Assembly: GCF_000340215.1 (NCBI RefSeq)
Contig: NW_006921535.1
Coordinates: 3,334,596 to 3,398,595 of the forward strand
Direction: 5' to 3'
Length of the DNA stretch: 64,000 nucleotides
Origin: Pseudocercospora fijiensis CIRAD86
Taxonomy: Eukaryota; Ascomycota; Dothideomycetes; Mycosphaerellales; Mycosphaerellaceae
Shown in pieces: positions 1 through 10,574 of this stretch; position 1 is the stretch's first letter; every line of letters begins with the position of its first letter. The notes under the pieces were generated by a model that made no database searches, was not told the origin of the DNA, and saw only the letters and a list, made by a program, of their open reading frames with translations. Both the position numbers and the translations under genes were made by a program.

Positions 1-1577
1 AATAGATTAGAGCCCGCGCTAACGCTATAGTTCTACAATTTGCCGAAGACGGCCTCTACCGATCTAGTCTTCGATCCTTTAGGCGTCTAGGAGCGTATTA
101 TATAGGGCAATACTATTTTCAAGTACGATAAGATAGTAACGAATAAGAATTACTAGTAGTACAATATCGACTATACTTAGGATCCTATAGGTACATTCCT
201 AGTACTGTTACCCGACTACTCGCTAGACGAGACCGACCTTACTAACGCGTACCTTTTCGGCAAAATCATCCCTCTAGAGCTCGCGACTCGGGCTAAGCCG
301 GTTGCCCCGCTAACTAAGGCGATCTAGCTAAATTCCTCGCGCGCGTTACTATCGACTAAGTTAAACACTCGCTAGAAGCTAACCGCTAGCCCGTTCTTAG
401 CGCCTCGCCTACCGTCGAAGATGCCGCTACTGTCTAACCTATTCTCTATGCCTACGAAGGCTCTAGTTGCGGCTTAGCTACTACCGCCTAATAATACGGT
501 TGCGTAGCTATAGTATAAGCTCCTATCGCTTCTAATACGCTTACTACCTTTGCCCGCCCTATAGGAAAACACTATAGGCGCCTACGGACAATACTAATAT
601 AATACGACGGCAATTAGTGTACGTATACTTAACTTACAAGCTCTCTACTATATGCGCTAGTCCGAGTTAGTAGCAACCGAGGTACACTAGCTACAACAGA
701 TACTAGCTAAGGCATAGATCCGCGAAGCAACTAAGCGCTAGATAGCCTAGTAGTGTCGTCTTTCCGCTATAGTCTTAAAGGAGTCGCTTACGCTATCGCT
801 AACCTATCTTTACTACGATTTCTTACGCGTCGCGCCGTAATAGGCAATCCCTATACTATACCTAATCTACGAGGACGCTTTTAAGCTGCTCGGCGGCGTA
901 TAAGGCAATGCTACTAAGGATAAGATCGCGAAGCTTAACGCATAGATAGCCGACTACTTTAAGCTATACGGTGCTATACGCGACGCCGATACGCTACTAT
1001 TGCTAGGTGCCGACTTCCCTAATATCCCTATCGATTAGTTAGACCGCGCTACTACTATAGCGGACGTAGTTAATACCTCGCTATCCGATAATAAGACTAT
1101 AAAGACCGTCGCGCCTTAGCCGTAGCTAAAGGCGGTTTAGACTATACCGACTAGCTTACGCGACGCCCTTCGTAACCGTCGTAGCAAGCAGGTATAAAAC
1201 CGACGCAGTTATTACTAGAGAGATACGATTCTATACCTAGCATTACCGTTCTAGCATACTGTTTAGGCTTAGCCTTTATGCGACGCTATTACGCTCTTTT
1301 GCCTCAAACCTTCCTACGGTACGGCCTGCTAAGGACCTTTGTTTTAGGACACTATAGATAGTGCCGACCTTTTTTGTAGGAGGGGAGGCTATTACGATAT
1401 AATACTATTGCATATACAATAGCAGGCAGCGGTTACTATCGACCGCTGCGGTCGCTATTGCTACTAATAGTAGGACTATTATATAGATAGCTTGCCTCGC
1501 GGCACCTTAGAGAATGCATTAACTTTTGCACCGTACAACTATTACGATGCCTTCGTACTATAACCGTGTGCCTAGCA
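1..1577 (+). pseudogene. E: unidentified RIP-degraded long reading frame
   Basis: Frame 1 of the + strand can be read from base 1 to about 1577 with only TAG and TAA interruptions and no TGA, which is what a RIP-mutated gene looks like. The frame is hydrophobic and Leu-rich in the first half. Near 1290-1470 it has several Cys residues (LFC, KPSYGTAC, LFCRRGG, DRCGRYCY) that could form a zinc-binding patch. I do not recognise the protein and find no other copy in the window. It abuts the broken gag of element D at about 1577, so it may be the right part of an element inserted in D. No clear terminal repeat or TSD is visible at the junction, and its left part is outside the window. Confidence 0.4.
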
Positions 1578-2640
1578 CTAGTAGGAACCTTAGTTTCCTC
1601 CGCGGCTACTACGATTACTACGGTTAGTACTAGCTAGTCGGATCCTTAATTCTAGTCGTTGCTAAAGCTAAAAAGCTCGTTTAGCTGTTTCTACTTTAAC
1701 TATGAATTAAGTACGTGTTAGATTAGCCTATTCGAACACGCGACGGCGGTCTAATTCGAGAATAAGCTCCTACCTAAGCTTAGGGCGTATTTCCGAGATC
1801 TATATAGAATTAGTCTTAGGCGGAAGGTCGTCTTTAAGGGTTTTTAAATAGGCCTCAAATAAGCGAGCCGATTGATTAGTCTTCTATTTAGCTCGAAGAT
1901 ATAGGTCCTAAGTATATTATTGCCTTAGTATAGGGTTTCTAAGGGTATCTAGTATAATAGTTTTATAGGTCTGCTACTAAACAGCGGTCTAGTCGTCGAG
2001 GGAGTCGAAATAGTTATCCTATATACGCTTTAGGTCGCTATTAATGTACTGTATAGCGTATACGACTAAGGAATAGTCGTCTAGTAGCGCTCTTAGTGCG
2101 TTGCGCTAGTTAAGTTTACAGTTACGAATGTAGTCGTTGTACTGCTTCCGACTAGAGCTTTTAAATATAGTACAGTCCTTAAGTTTAGCATCCTTCTTTT
2201 AGATAGGTAGTAAAGAAGGTCCTACTGTTAGCTTAGTAGTAGTTGTTAGAGATTCCTAGAGGCGGCGAATCTCGAGAAGATTATCCTTTAGCTATTGTTC
2301 TTAACGTAAGGCAGTAAGCCTGTTTTAGGTAGCTTCTTAAAGTCTCGCTACTAGCTAAGGGCTAAAGGCTAGCTAGCTATATCGTCGATTAACAATGTTG
2401 TTAAGTATATCGTTAATAGGCAATTCTAGGTCGTTACCTAGAACTATAGGTTCTTCGGTAGGCCTAGTAGCAGGTTCTTTAGTAGGTAGCACTTTAGCAG
2501 GTGCTTTAGTAGGCACTTTAGTAGGCACTATACTACTAGCGTTGTCGTTGCTAGCGTTGCTAGCGGTAGCACGGTTGTTGTTTCGTAATAAACCGGCTAT
2601 TATAAGGGGCGGCACTAATAATATATTATTAGCCCCTAAG
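1578..2640 (-). pseudogene. gag: D gag (chromovirus capsid polyprotein), truncated, RIP-mutated
   Basis: Homologous to gag of elements A and B in this window. An N-terminal stretch beginning near 2615 contains LLRNNNRATAS followed by a Pro/Thr/Lys-rich linker and the motif GNDLELPINDILNNIVNRR, all seen also at 33457-33690 and 49744-49989. The downstream capsid part is full of TAG/TAA. The zinc knuckle and everything after it are missing because the copy is cut at 1578. The start codon cannot be fixed, since ATG is itself a RIP target (ATA). Confidence 0.75.
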
Positions 2641-2872
2641 ATGCGGATATAGCGGAATTAGTAGATATTAGTCTAGTACGATTAACTTAGTGTAATAGGC
2701 CGTATAGAAGGCCTTGCTTAATAATTAGTACAGTTGCTTCGATAGAATAGTACGTGTAGGTCCCGTTCTTCGGGCGTAATATAGTTAGATTAGTCTTATT
2801 CGTAGCTATACCGCTAAAAGCTTGAAATAGGGACTATCTAGCTGCTACCCTTAAAGGGTAGATCGAATACTA

Positions 2873-3069
2873 TATAAGAAGGGTATGTTAGTAGGTAGAT
2901 AGGGTAGTAGTAGGTATAGGTAGTATTCGATAGAGATCTAAGAGGAGAGGGAGGAAGGCAGGCTAGTTAGCCTAACGCTAAGCGCTAAGCCCTGCCTAAG
3001 GCATTAAGACCCTAGCTTTACTCGAGCCTAGTTATATACTAATCACGTGTAACCTCTTTGGTCCTAATA
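2873..3069 (-). repeat. D 5' LTR (197 bp)
   Basis: One of five 197-bp LTR copies (also 14667, 33948, 43292, 50254). It starts TATAAGAAGG and ends CCTAATA on the + strand. The primer-binding site lies just inside it at 2862-2871 (ATCGAATACT) and is complementary to AGTATTCGAT inside the LTR at 2922-2931. Confidence 0.9.
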
Positions 3070-3083
3070 GCTGTTTAATTCCC

Positions 3084-4830
3084 TAACTGCTCGGCAGAAT
3101 ATTATTATCTAGATCTAGGTAGAACTTATCGATTTCCCTAGAAGTCCTCCTCCTTAAGAAGTTCTAATACTTTCCTACCGAACTATTCGACAATATTAAG
3201 TACTAGGATAGCTCCTCCCTCGGTATCGGTATAGTATATAAAAGAGCTATAAGGCAGCTCTATAGAACGTTCTACTAGTTACTCGCTATACTAAGGCCGA
3301 ATACTAGTTCGTTCCTTAGAACTCTTAGTTATTTAGGAGATATAAAGGGTAGGGCAGGTAGTAACTTCGTATTGTATAAGGAGGTAGAGGCTACTATAGA
3401 AGAGGCCTTTAACCTATAGAAGATAGTAAAAGATATAGAGGCAGCTATAGGTCTAGGTACCTAGTTAAATTTCTAGTAGGTAGAGTATAAGGATATTTAG
3501 AGGGAGTATTAGGTAGAGTTGCGAAGGCAGGTATATAATATACTCTAGAAAACAGGGATAGTGCCTATAACTATAACTATTAGGCTCTTTAACCTTCCTT
3601 ATTTTTCCCTGTTTTCTTTTTATAAAAATCCAAACTAATACAAATTAACCGGAATGTCTATCTTCTTTTAGTTCTTTAAAAAACCTAGCAGCGTAGCTAG
3701 TAGCGTAGCCGGTAGCGTAGCCGGCCTTTTTACTCCTTAGTACTAACGGGATTTTGGGAGACTTCTATTCCGTACGGCTAATAAAGTATACTATACTATA
3801 TATATATACTTAGAGAGTATTTAGAGCGCGGTATATAGCGCCGTATAACAGCGGCTTATTTCGTATATAGAAAAGCTTGCAGATAATACTACGAACATCC
3901 TTCCTACTAGAATATCTATCCTACCTAGCACCGTCCCGAATATAGACATTCTAGCCTTTTAGAATCTAATCGAGTGCTTTAAAACCCTTGTCTATAATCG
4001 TTATACGCTTCGCGTAGATAGCTATAAGGTTAACCGCTAAAATAGTATTAGTATAGTCCGAAAAGAGGTAGAAGAGAAATATATATTTAAAGATACGAAC
4101 TAGGTAGGCTTCTATAGCCTCTTAAAGGGCGCCTATCGCGGAGGCTTAGAAGCGAAGGTCCGTTCTATAATCCTAGGCAATTTCGCGAATAAGTCGTTAG
4201 AAAGGAGCTTTACGGATTAGGAGCTTAGAACTCTTCTAATACTACCGAATCTTACGGAGGGCTACGGCTAAAGAAGGATTAGTAAAAAGACAGTAAGAAT
4301 GCCGGCTACGCTACCGGCTACGCTGCCGGCTACGCTGCCGGCTATAAATAGGACTTACTTCCTAGGCGCTATCGACGCTTCGTACGATTGCTACTAGTAG
4401 TAGAAGCGCTAGTTGTCGTCTTACGTAGAGCCTTGCCCGCCGTTGTCTTACGTAGAGCCTTACTCGCGACGCCCTTTCTAGTACCGGAGCTAGCGGCAGT
4501 AGTAGTAGCCCTCTTACGTTAATATACTATACTCGTTCTACTATTTCCGGTCTTATTACGACCCGTAGAAGCACTAGGTCCCTTCTTATAAGGCGTCGTA
4601 ACTTAGTTAAGTAGACTCGCTATTATAAAAGTCGTCGAATTAAGGAAAAAAGTGCGTTACGAAGATATACGAAGACGCGCGCGGAGCGAGGATATTGCGG
4701 AGGTAGTAGATATAGAGCGTAGAGGTATAGGTATCGATACGAAGGTTGAATATAGCGGTAGTATCGCGGTAGGGCTAGGTAATAGAGTAAGCTTCGCGCA
4801 AGCCTATATTATAGTAACGTTAGAGTAAGG
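3084..4830 (+). pseudogene. K1 ORF1: unrecognised ~550-580 residue protein, RIP-mutated
   Basis: One + strand frame stays readable from about 3084 past 4680 with only TAG/TAA stops. An internal Met at 3654 (MSIFF) is a possible alternative start. The frame contains charged, helical stretches, an in-frame repeat PATLPATLPATLPA at about 4303-4345 produced by GCCGGCTACG micro-repeats, and then a Gln/Tyr/Pro-rich tail (repeats of SYVEP). The 3' end is uncertain. The 19-bp repeat at 4837 differs by 38 bp between K1 and K2, which would break the frame, so coding probably ends or an intron begins before it. In K2 the same frame is interrupted by a MITE. I recognise no domain. Confidence 0.55.
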
Positions 4831-4836
4831 AAAGAA

Positions 4837-4870
4837 GGCAGGTACGGCTAAAAAAGGCAGGTACGGCAGA
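4837..4870. repeat. 19-bp tandem repeat, two copies in K1
   Basis: The unit is GGCAGGTACGGCTAAAAAA. K1 has two copies and K2 has four at 60453-60524, so copy number differs between the two transposon copies by 38 bp. Confidence 0.85.
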
Positions 4871-5145
4871 CTTTGAAATATAGCCGGCATATATAGCCGG
4901 TATAGTAATAGGCGAAAGCCTCCTTTTAATAAATAGCCGGCGTAATAATAGTATCCTACTATAGTATAGATATTCTTTAGTAATACCTTTACTAGCTATA
5001 GTAATCTTATAAGTAACCTAGGCCTATTGCTAGTAAATATAAGAAATATTAGGTAGGCTATACTAAACAAGCTAGTTATTTAGTAGGAAAAGGCCTACTA
5101 CCGTCTCTATATACCGGCTACGAGTACCGGCTATCGCTCTAAATT

Positions 5146-5867
5146 CAACTCCGCCCTATCTCGGAGGCTAAGGTACCGAGCGGAAACCCTATAGCTTATA
5201 TTTACTCGGTTGTCGCGGAGCGCTTATAGGTAAGGTATTAGAAAAGAGTATAAAAAGTACGAGAAGAGTATCCTAGGATATAGGTCGTAAGTGAATAAGA
5301 GTAGTACGCCTAGTTATTTATATAGTACGTTACTCTATACGACTAAGAGCCTATATTATCTTATGCTTCGCTTATAAGACCTCGACTCTACTAGTATACT
5401 ATCGATCTCCTCCTCGGTCGTTAATACGCTGTCTTAATTCTTCTTCGAGTTGCCGGACTTAGTGCGTATCTATAGCTATATAATAGCGCTACGTATTATA
5501 GAGAATCAACTCCGCCGTATCTCGAAGGCTAAGGTACCGAGCGGAAACCCTATAGCTTATATTTACTCGGTTATCGCGGAGCGATTATAGGTAAGGTATT
5601 AGAAAAGAGTATAAAAAGTACGAGAAGAGCATCCTAGGATATAGGTCGTAAGTAAATAAGAGTAGTACGCCTAGTTATTTATATAGTACGTTACTCTATA
5701 CGACTAAGAGCCTATATTATCTTATACTTCGCTTATAAGACCTCGACTCTACTAGTATACTATCGATCTCTTCCTCGGTCGCTAATACGCTATCTTAATT
5801 CTTCTTCGAGTTGCCGGACTTAGTGCGTATCTATAGCTATACAATAACGCTACGTATTATAGAGAAT
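5146..5867. repeat. 361-bp tandem duplication in K1
   Basis: Two adjacent units (5146-5506 and 5507-5867), each starting CAACTCCGCC and ending GAGAAT, are nearly identical. K2 has the same duplication with the same period (60800-61521), so it predates the split of the copies. One + strand frame through each unit is helical and Gln/Arg/Lys-rich once TAG/TAA are read as Gln. Since 361 is not a multiple of 3, the two units cannot be read in one frame without splicing or a shift. Confidence 0.85.
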
Positions 5868-6167
5868 TTCTCGTTAAAGTTTCTCTCTCGTAGGCTTGCT
5901 ATCTACCTCGTAGTATAGAGGATTAAAGTACTAATACTAAAGAATCTCCTTATAGTTAGGATACTAGGGCTCCTTAGGACCTTTATATTTTAGGTCTAAA
6001 TAGAGACGTATTATAAACGTTCTATCGCCCTTTCGCTTACTACCCGCTAGGTCGCGATATACGAAGAAACTAATCTAAATATAGCTCGTCTCTATAATAG
6101 CCGGGTAAATATAGAGCGCTAGGTTTCTACTTCGTACCTTAGATTTAGGGACGGCGCGGAGATAAAA
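5868..6167. other. K1 spacer between tandem duplication and H3-like gene
   Basis: No convincing coding frame was found here. It precedes the 3' end of the histone-like gene and is conserved in K2 at 61522-61821. Confidence 0.4.
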
Positions 6168-6899
6168 TCAGAAATGTAGCCGGCACCTATAGCCGGTAAA
6201 AGGATACGAAAATAGGCCTCCTTCTAGGTTAATCTAACGACTAAATACAATTTCCAACTAATCCGCTATAAACCGACGCCGAATTTTAGCTAGAAGCTAT
6301 ATATCTTTATTTTAAAGAGTAACCCGCTTCGTATAGATAGTAAGGAGGTTTAAAAGCTTAAGCTCGGTTACGAGAAATACCTCCGTAGCTTCCTAAAGAG
6401 CACTAATCGCCTTAGCCGTAAATCGTATACTAGACTGAAAATCTAATATAATTTCTCGGACGAGTCGCTAGAAGGGAGTCTTAGGGATTAAAAGCTCGGT
6501 CCCTCTTTTGTTTTAGAAAAGCCGGATCTAGCGAAGGGTAATAGTACCTAGTTTAAAGCGCTGCTTCTTTATCGTCGAGTCCTACCTTATTCCCTTTCTT
6601 TTAATAGAAAGATAACTTTTCTTCGCAATAGTCTTCGTCCGCCTACTCTTTTTAGCCTTCTCCTATCTACCTATAGCCTTCTTATTTTTCGGTACTGTTT
6701 TCCGAGGAACCCCCTTCCTTCGTATATACTATAGAGAGCCTTACTCTTCCGATATCTCGTTCTCGCTACGGTCTCCCTATACTTAGCTTACTTTACCCTT
6801 GCCCTTTAGCCTCTAAAGATATTTATCTACGCGTTTAGGCGACGAGGGTATATCGGTAGGACCTAGAAAATTAATAAGTATATAATCGTAAGGAGACAT
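6168..6899 (-). pseudogene. Histone H3-like protein carried by hAT transposon K1 (243 codons, RIP-mutated)
   Basis: A 732-bp frame runs from ATG at 6899 to TGA at 6168. Residues 1-112 form a long basic tail rich in Lys/Arg. Residues about 113-210 match the histone H3 fold in order: KLGTITLR (alpha-N), TELLIPKTPF-RLVREI (alpha 1), SIRFTAKAISAL-EA (loop 1, alpha 2), then TKRVTL-NKDI-L (loop 2, alpha 3). The dashes are TAG or TAA, and each falls on a conserved H3 glutamine, as expected from RIP of CAG/CAA. Loop 1 has ordinary H3 length, without the CENP-A insertion, but two residues are added before alpha 1. A 33-residue tail follows the fold. The gene lies downstream of the transposase on the same strand. 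The H3 assignment is strong; function (chromatin at the transposon, centromere-like variant, or capture without role) is open. Confidence 0.88.
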
Positions 6900-7209
6900 T
6901 AATACTTCTTACCTTCTAGAACAAATAGTCTTCTATTAAACCGCCTTAGTAGGTTATCGTTAGATTCGAATAAAGGATAGTAGCTTAAGGAAGGGGAGGT
7001 AGCCGGCTTAGGAAGGCCCGAAGAGCCGAATCCTTAAGGTATATTTATCTTTAAGAATATAGGGAAAGGGAAGAAGGAGAGGAAGAGCGAATAGAGAATT
7101 AGAAATAGTCCGTAAGTAAGTAGGGTCGGTTGCTATAGCAACTAGTCTGTTTAGGTCCTAGGAATTCGAAATATATTTCGGATATATGCCGGCTATATAC
7201 GCCGGCTAT

Positions 7210-10130
7210 ATTACCTTATACGTAAACGCTTCGTCTCCTTAAAGCTACTCTAAGCCTATATACGTTTCCGCTTCTCGACCCGGTATCGCCTTCTACCTCC
7301 GCCCTCCTCCTCTTCGTTATCGCTAATTAGGGTTTCGCTTAGACTAAATTTCGTATTCTCTTCGCGCTCCTAGGTTTCTTCGATCTTAAGGTTTTCTAAT
7401 TCCTCGATTAACTCCTTTAGTATAATCTTTAGTAACCTACCTTAGCGATTCTAGTAGAGGAGATAGTATCGGAATACTATAATAGATTCGAAGGTAGTAG
7501 GCGAGTATATTCGATTAAAGCGGCCCTAGTAACGAGCGATACTAAAAGACTTCTTATAGCCTATACCTACGCTCGGGATAGCGAAGACGTCCCGAGCGAC
7601 CGACGCTATTATTAGAAACTTAGGCTCTAACCGCTGCTATATAGCGAGAATATCGTCTCCGAATTCGTCTAGAAGACCGGTAAGATCTAAAGATTATTAG
7701 CCCTCTTTCCGAGCCTACGGGTTTATACTTACTCGCGCGCCGATAGAGATCGAACTCTTCTTTATTTACTTTAGTAGTTGCTTCCTCTTCTACCTCTACT
7801 TCCTACCTACGAAATAGGTATAATATCGGAGCCTTCTAAACCTTCTTTTTCTTTATAGGAGCTATATTTAGACTAGTTTCTTTCCGACGCTCGTAGAATA
7901 TCTTTTCTAGAATAGTCTAGTAATGCTTCGGCTATACCTCGTCCGCCTTCTATTCCGGCCTCTACTAGTATATATCCTTTTCTACCGGGTTAAGCAAGTA
8001 CGTAACGCTATAGATATCCCCGAACGACTTAAAGGTAGTACTATAATATTTATGTAACTTAGTATAGGAGAGGTCTATAGCTTTCGTTATAGCTACTTTC
8101 TAAGGAACGCTCTTCTTAGCTAGCTTAGCTACGGTTTCCTCGAGCTCGTTAAAGAGCTAGTTATAGTACGTAAAGATAAGGTAGATCGTCGGTCTTCGGG
8201 TTCTTCTAATCGTAGTAGTAACCTTCGCGTAATACTTACTAATATCGACGAGATACTCTACTTAGCGCTATTCGGCGGCGGTAAGGCCGAGCTACTTAAT
8301 ACCCTCGGAACTCTAATAGATCTCGAGAGCGGTACGTAAAGTATATCTCCTTATAACTATATAGAAAGTCGAATCGAACCGGGTCTTAACGTCTTAGGTA
8401 AAACGGAGTAGGCGCTAAGGAGGCCGCTTTTACTATCGCTTATTCTATACGATATTCTAGGCATCGGTTTTAGGGCGCTCGATTAGGTTCTTTTAAATAG
8501 CCTCGAATCGGTTATATCTTTATAAGCTCGAGTTCGTATATATTACTAGACGACGAAGCTAGAGAAAAAGAGTTAGAACTATACTAGGTTGCCGGCTATA
8601 GGTGCCGGCTACGGACAAAAGTTATACCTTATACAAAACGAGAGCGAGGCTCTCTACCTTATCCCGTCTTATTGCTATAATAAGTTTCTCGACTTTCGAC
8701 TTTGCTTTATCCTTATCTAGGATCTTCTATTAGTCGTCGTTTAATAGTACAATTTTAAGCGTCTTAAAGAGGGCTCGGATCGCGATTTAAACTATATAAG
8801 CGAGGTAGGGAAACTTCTATAGGGATGTAACTAGTAACGACGTCGGCTCCGATTTAATAGGGCTAGGGCTATTAATAGGCTCCTCTTTATCGTTATTATC
8901 GTACGTATTATCGTGCGTATCTAGAATCGTAGCGAGCTTAACATTCGGAAGATTAAGCTAGATTATAGACCTTATAATCTCCTCTACGTACTCGACCCTA
9001 TCGATATAATTAGTAATTTCAAAGATATATACGAGTAAATTGTATATATAACGCCTTATATAATATTCGATTATTACTAGCGTTGTCCGTAGTAATCGAG
9101 ATTAGTTTCGTTATTACGCTAACCCTATCTATTGCCGTATAGACAAGCTTCGCTATATCCTTACTAGTATAGGAACCTAGAATTTTAGGGAATCCGATTA
9201 TAAGTTCCTAGAGTTTCTAATCCGAATTAATAAAGTATAGTATAATCGAGAGGAAGGAGGCTCTTATAGTCCGGCTTAACTAGCTATCGATAGTAATAGC
9301 TACTCGGCGAGTATTACGGAGGATCTCCCGAATATCGTCTAACGTAGCCTCTTTATTCTTTTCGAATATAATACGCTAGGTTATCGCGCCGAGAAATAGG
9401 GGAGGGTAGTTTATAAGATATAGGTATATCTTCTATATAGACTCCCTTTCGTAGAAGTCTTCCGGAAGACTATTTATAGCTAGTATTTCGTTTGCTAGTT
9501 GCTTAAAGTCTTCGGGGGAGAAATCGGTAGCCTTTAATCCTAGAGCTTCCTTAAGCGTAGCCTATAATAATTAGCTAGACCTCTACGGTTGATTTAAGTA
9601 GCCGGAATCTATAGCCGGAATCTGTAGCCGGCAGCTATAGCCGGCATTTTAGAAGACGTACCTCTTTCTAGAACGCTGTATCTATATTAACTCTCCTCTC
9701 TCCTTAAGATTCCCGATACCGTTTAGAATAGAGATAGTTCGTAGGCGATAAGTTCCTATCCCCTAGTTTCGGGTATTTTAAGATTAAACCGTAGAAGTTG
9801 TAGACAATTACTAGTTAACCTTTAAGTCGAGAAGTCGTATAACGGTATAATGCCCCCTCTATAAAGAACTTCTAGAATATATCCGCTCGCTCCTTACTCC
9901 CCTATCGCATCGAGTACTTCCGGAGTTTATACTCCTTTAAACGTAAGTATAAAGGGAACTATATCTTATAGACCTATTAATTAAACTACTCTATATACTC
10001 GGGTTTCTAAAGATACGCCTAGCTAGCCTTTTCGAAGATTTCCGGGTTAATACTCGATGTTCTTATATCTCCGAACAACCTTCTACTTAGACTCCGTAAA
10101 GGTAAGGACTAGGTAGTAGTACCCTATAAT
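7210..10130 (-). pseudogene. hAT-family transposase of K1, RIP-mutated
   Basis: The RNase H-like core reads as a hAT transposase. ITIDS-LSR (about 9300) carries the first catalytic Asp in the usual hAT context. It is followed by DWKL-like spacing, GFPKILGS-TSKDIAKL, and then ISITTDNASNN (about 9095-9070), the hallmark second Asp block. A conserved-type VQIAIRALFKTL helix follows at about 8800. The C-terminal part (about 7700-7210) is acidic then basic. Upstream of 9500 a basic, helical region is readable to about 10130 but I could not place a BED zinc finger, so the start is approximate. In-frame stops are TAG/TAA. It would cut and paste K, fitting the 8-bp TSDs and TIRs of this family. K2 has only the C-terminal part inside the window. 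Confidence 0.8.
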
Positions 10131-10429
10131 AAATTCCTACTACTAGGATTCGGAGAGGATAAATCTAGCCCTAATCGTCGTCTAGGACTCGATAGGCTCG
10201 AAGGTAAGTATACGACCTCCTTTCGACGTTGTCGCAATCTCGCTCGTATACTAGACTATTTCGACTATCGTCTCGTTATTACCCTTCCTAGTATAGCTCC
10301 TAGTATATATACAATATCGGTCGGTATATTTTAAGGTTTCGTACGGTAAGGTAAGGACTTAGGAGTAATAGATGTATACTAGTAGCTATAGGGAAACACC
10401 CTTTCTTTTATAGTATCGTATCGTTAGGA

Positions 10430-10570
10430 ATAGCTAGGTAGTAAATAGCTAGCTACCTTTTTTTTTGTTTCCTAGCTACCTAACTACTAGATTTTTTTTC
10501 CTAGCTACCCTAGCTAGCCTAACTACTAGAATTTCTTTCCTAGCTATCCTAACTACCTAAATTTCGCCTT
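10430..10570. repeat. Low-complexity CCTAGCTACC repeats with T tracts
   Basis: Three irregular units of TTTCCTAGCTACCTAACTAC type are separated by runs of T. This lies between the transposase and the next gene and may be a promoter or spacer region of K. Confidence 0.6.
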
Positions 10571-10574
10571 CTAT

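Larger units (their letters stand above)
1578..3069 (-). mobile_element. D: 5' fragment of a chromovirus (A/B/I family) inside hAT K1
   Basis: This is the 5' LTR (2873-3069) plus most of gag of the same Ty3/gypsy family as elements A and B, on the - strand. The match to A and B stops at about 1578, where sequence E begins. On the right the LTR ends at 3069 and K1 starts. The K2 copy (58296 onward) shows K sequence without this element, so D inserted into K1. The five bases after the LTR are GCTGT in K1 and GCTAT at the K2 empty site. The left TSD cannot be seen. Confidence 0.85.

Noticed and set aside
2395..2652. Open + strand frame rich in Leu/Val/Gly, also at 33479 and 49769
   Set aside because: It is the reverse strand of the conserved gag N-terminus on the - strand. 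The repeated Pro/Thr linker gives hydrophobic codons in antisense, and gag has the family support.
6168..6899. CENP-A rather than H3 identity
   Set aside because: Loop 1 has normal H3 length and the alpha-N region is H3-like. The two-residue insertion before alpha 1 leaves the question open, so I call it H3-like and do not assign a centromeric role.
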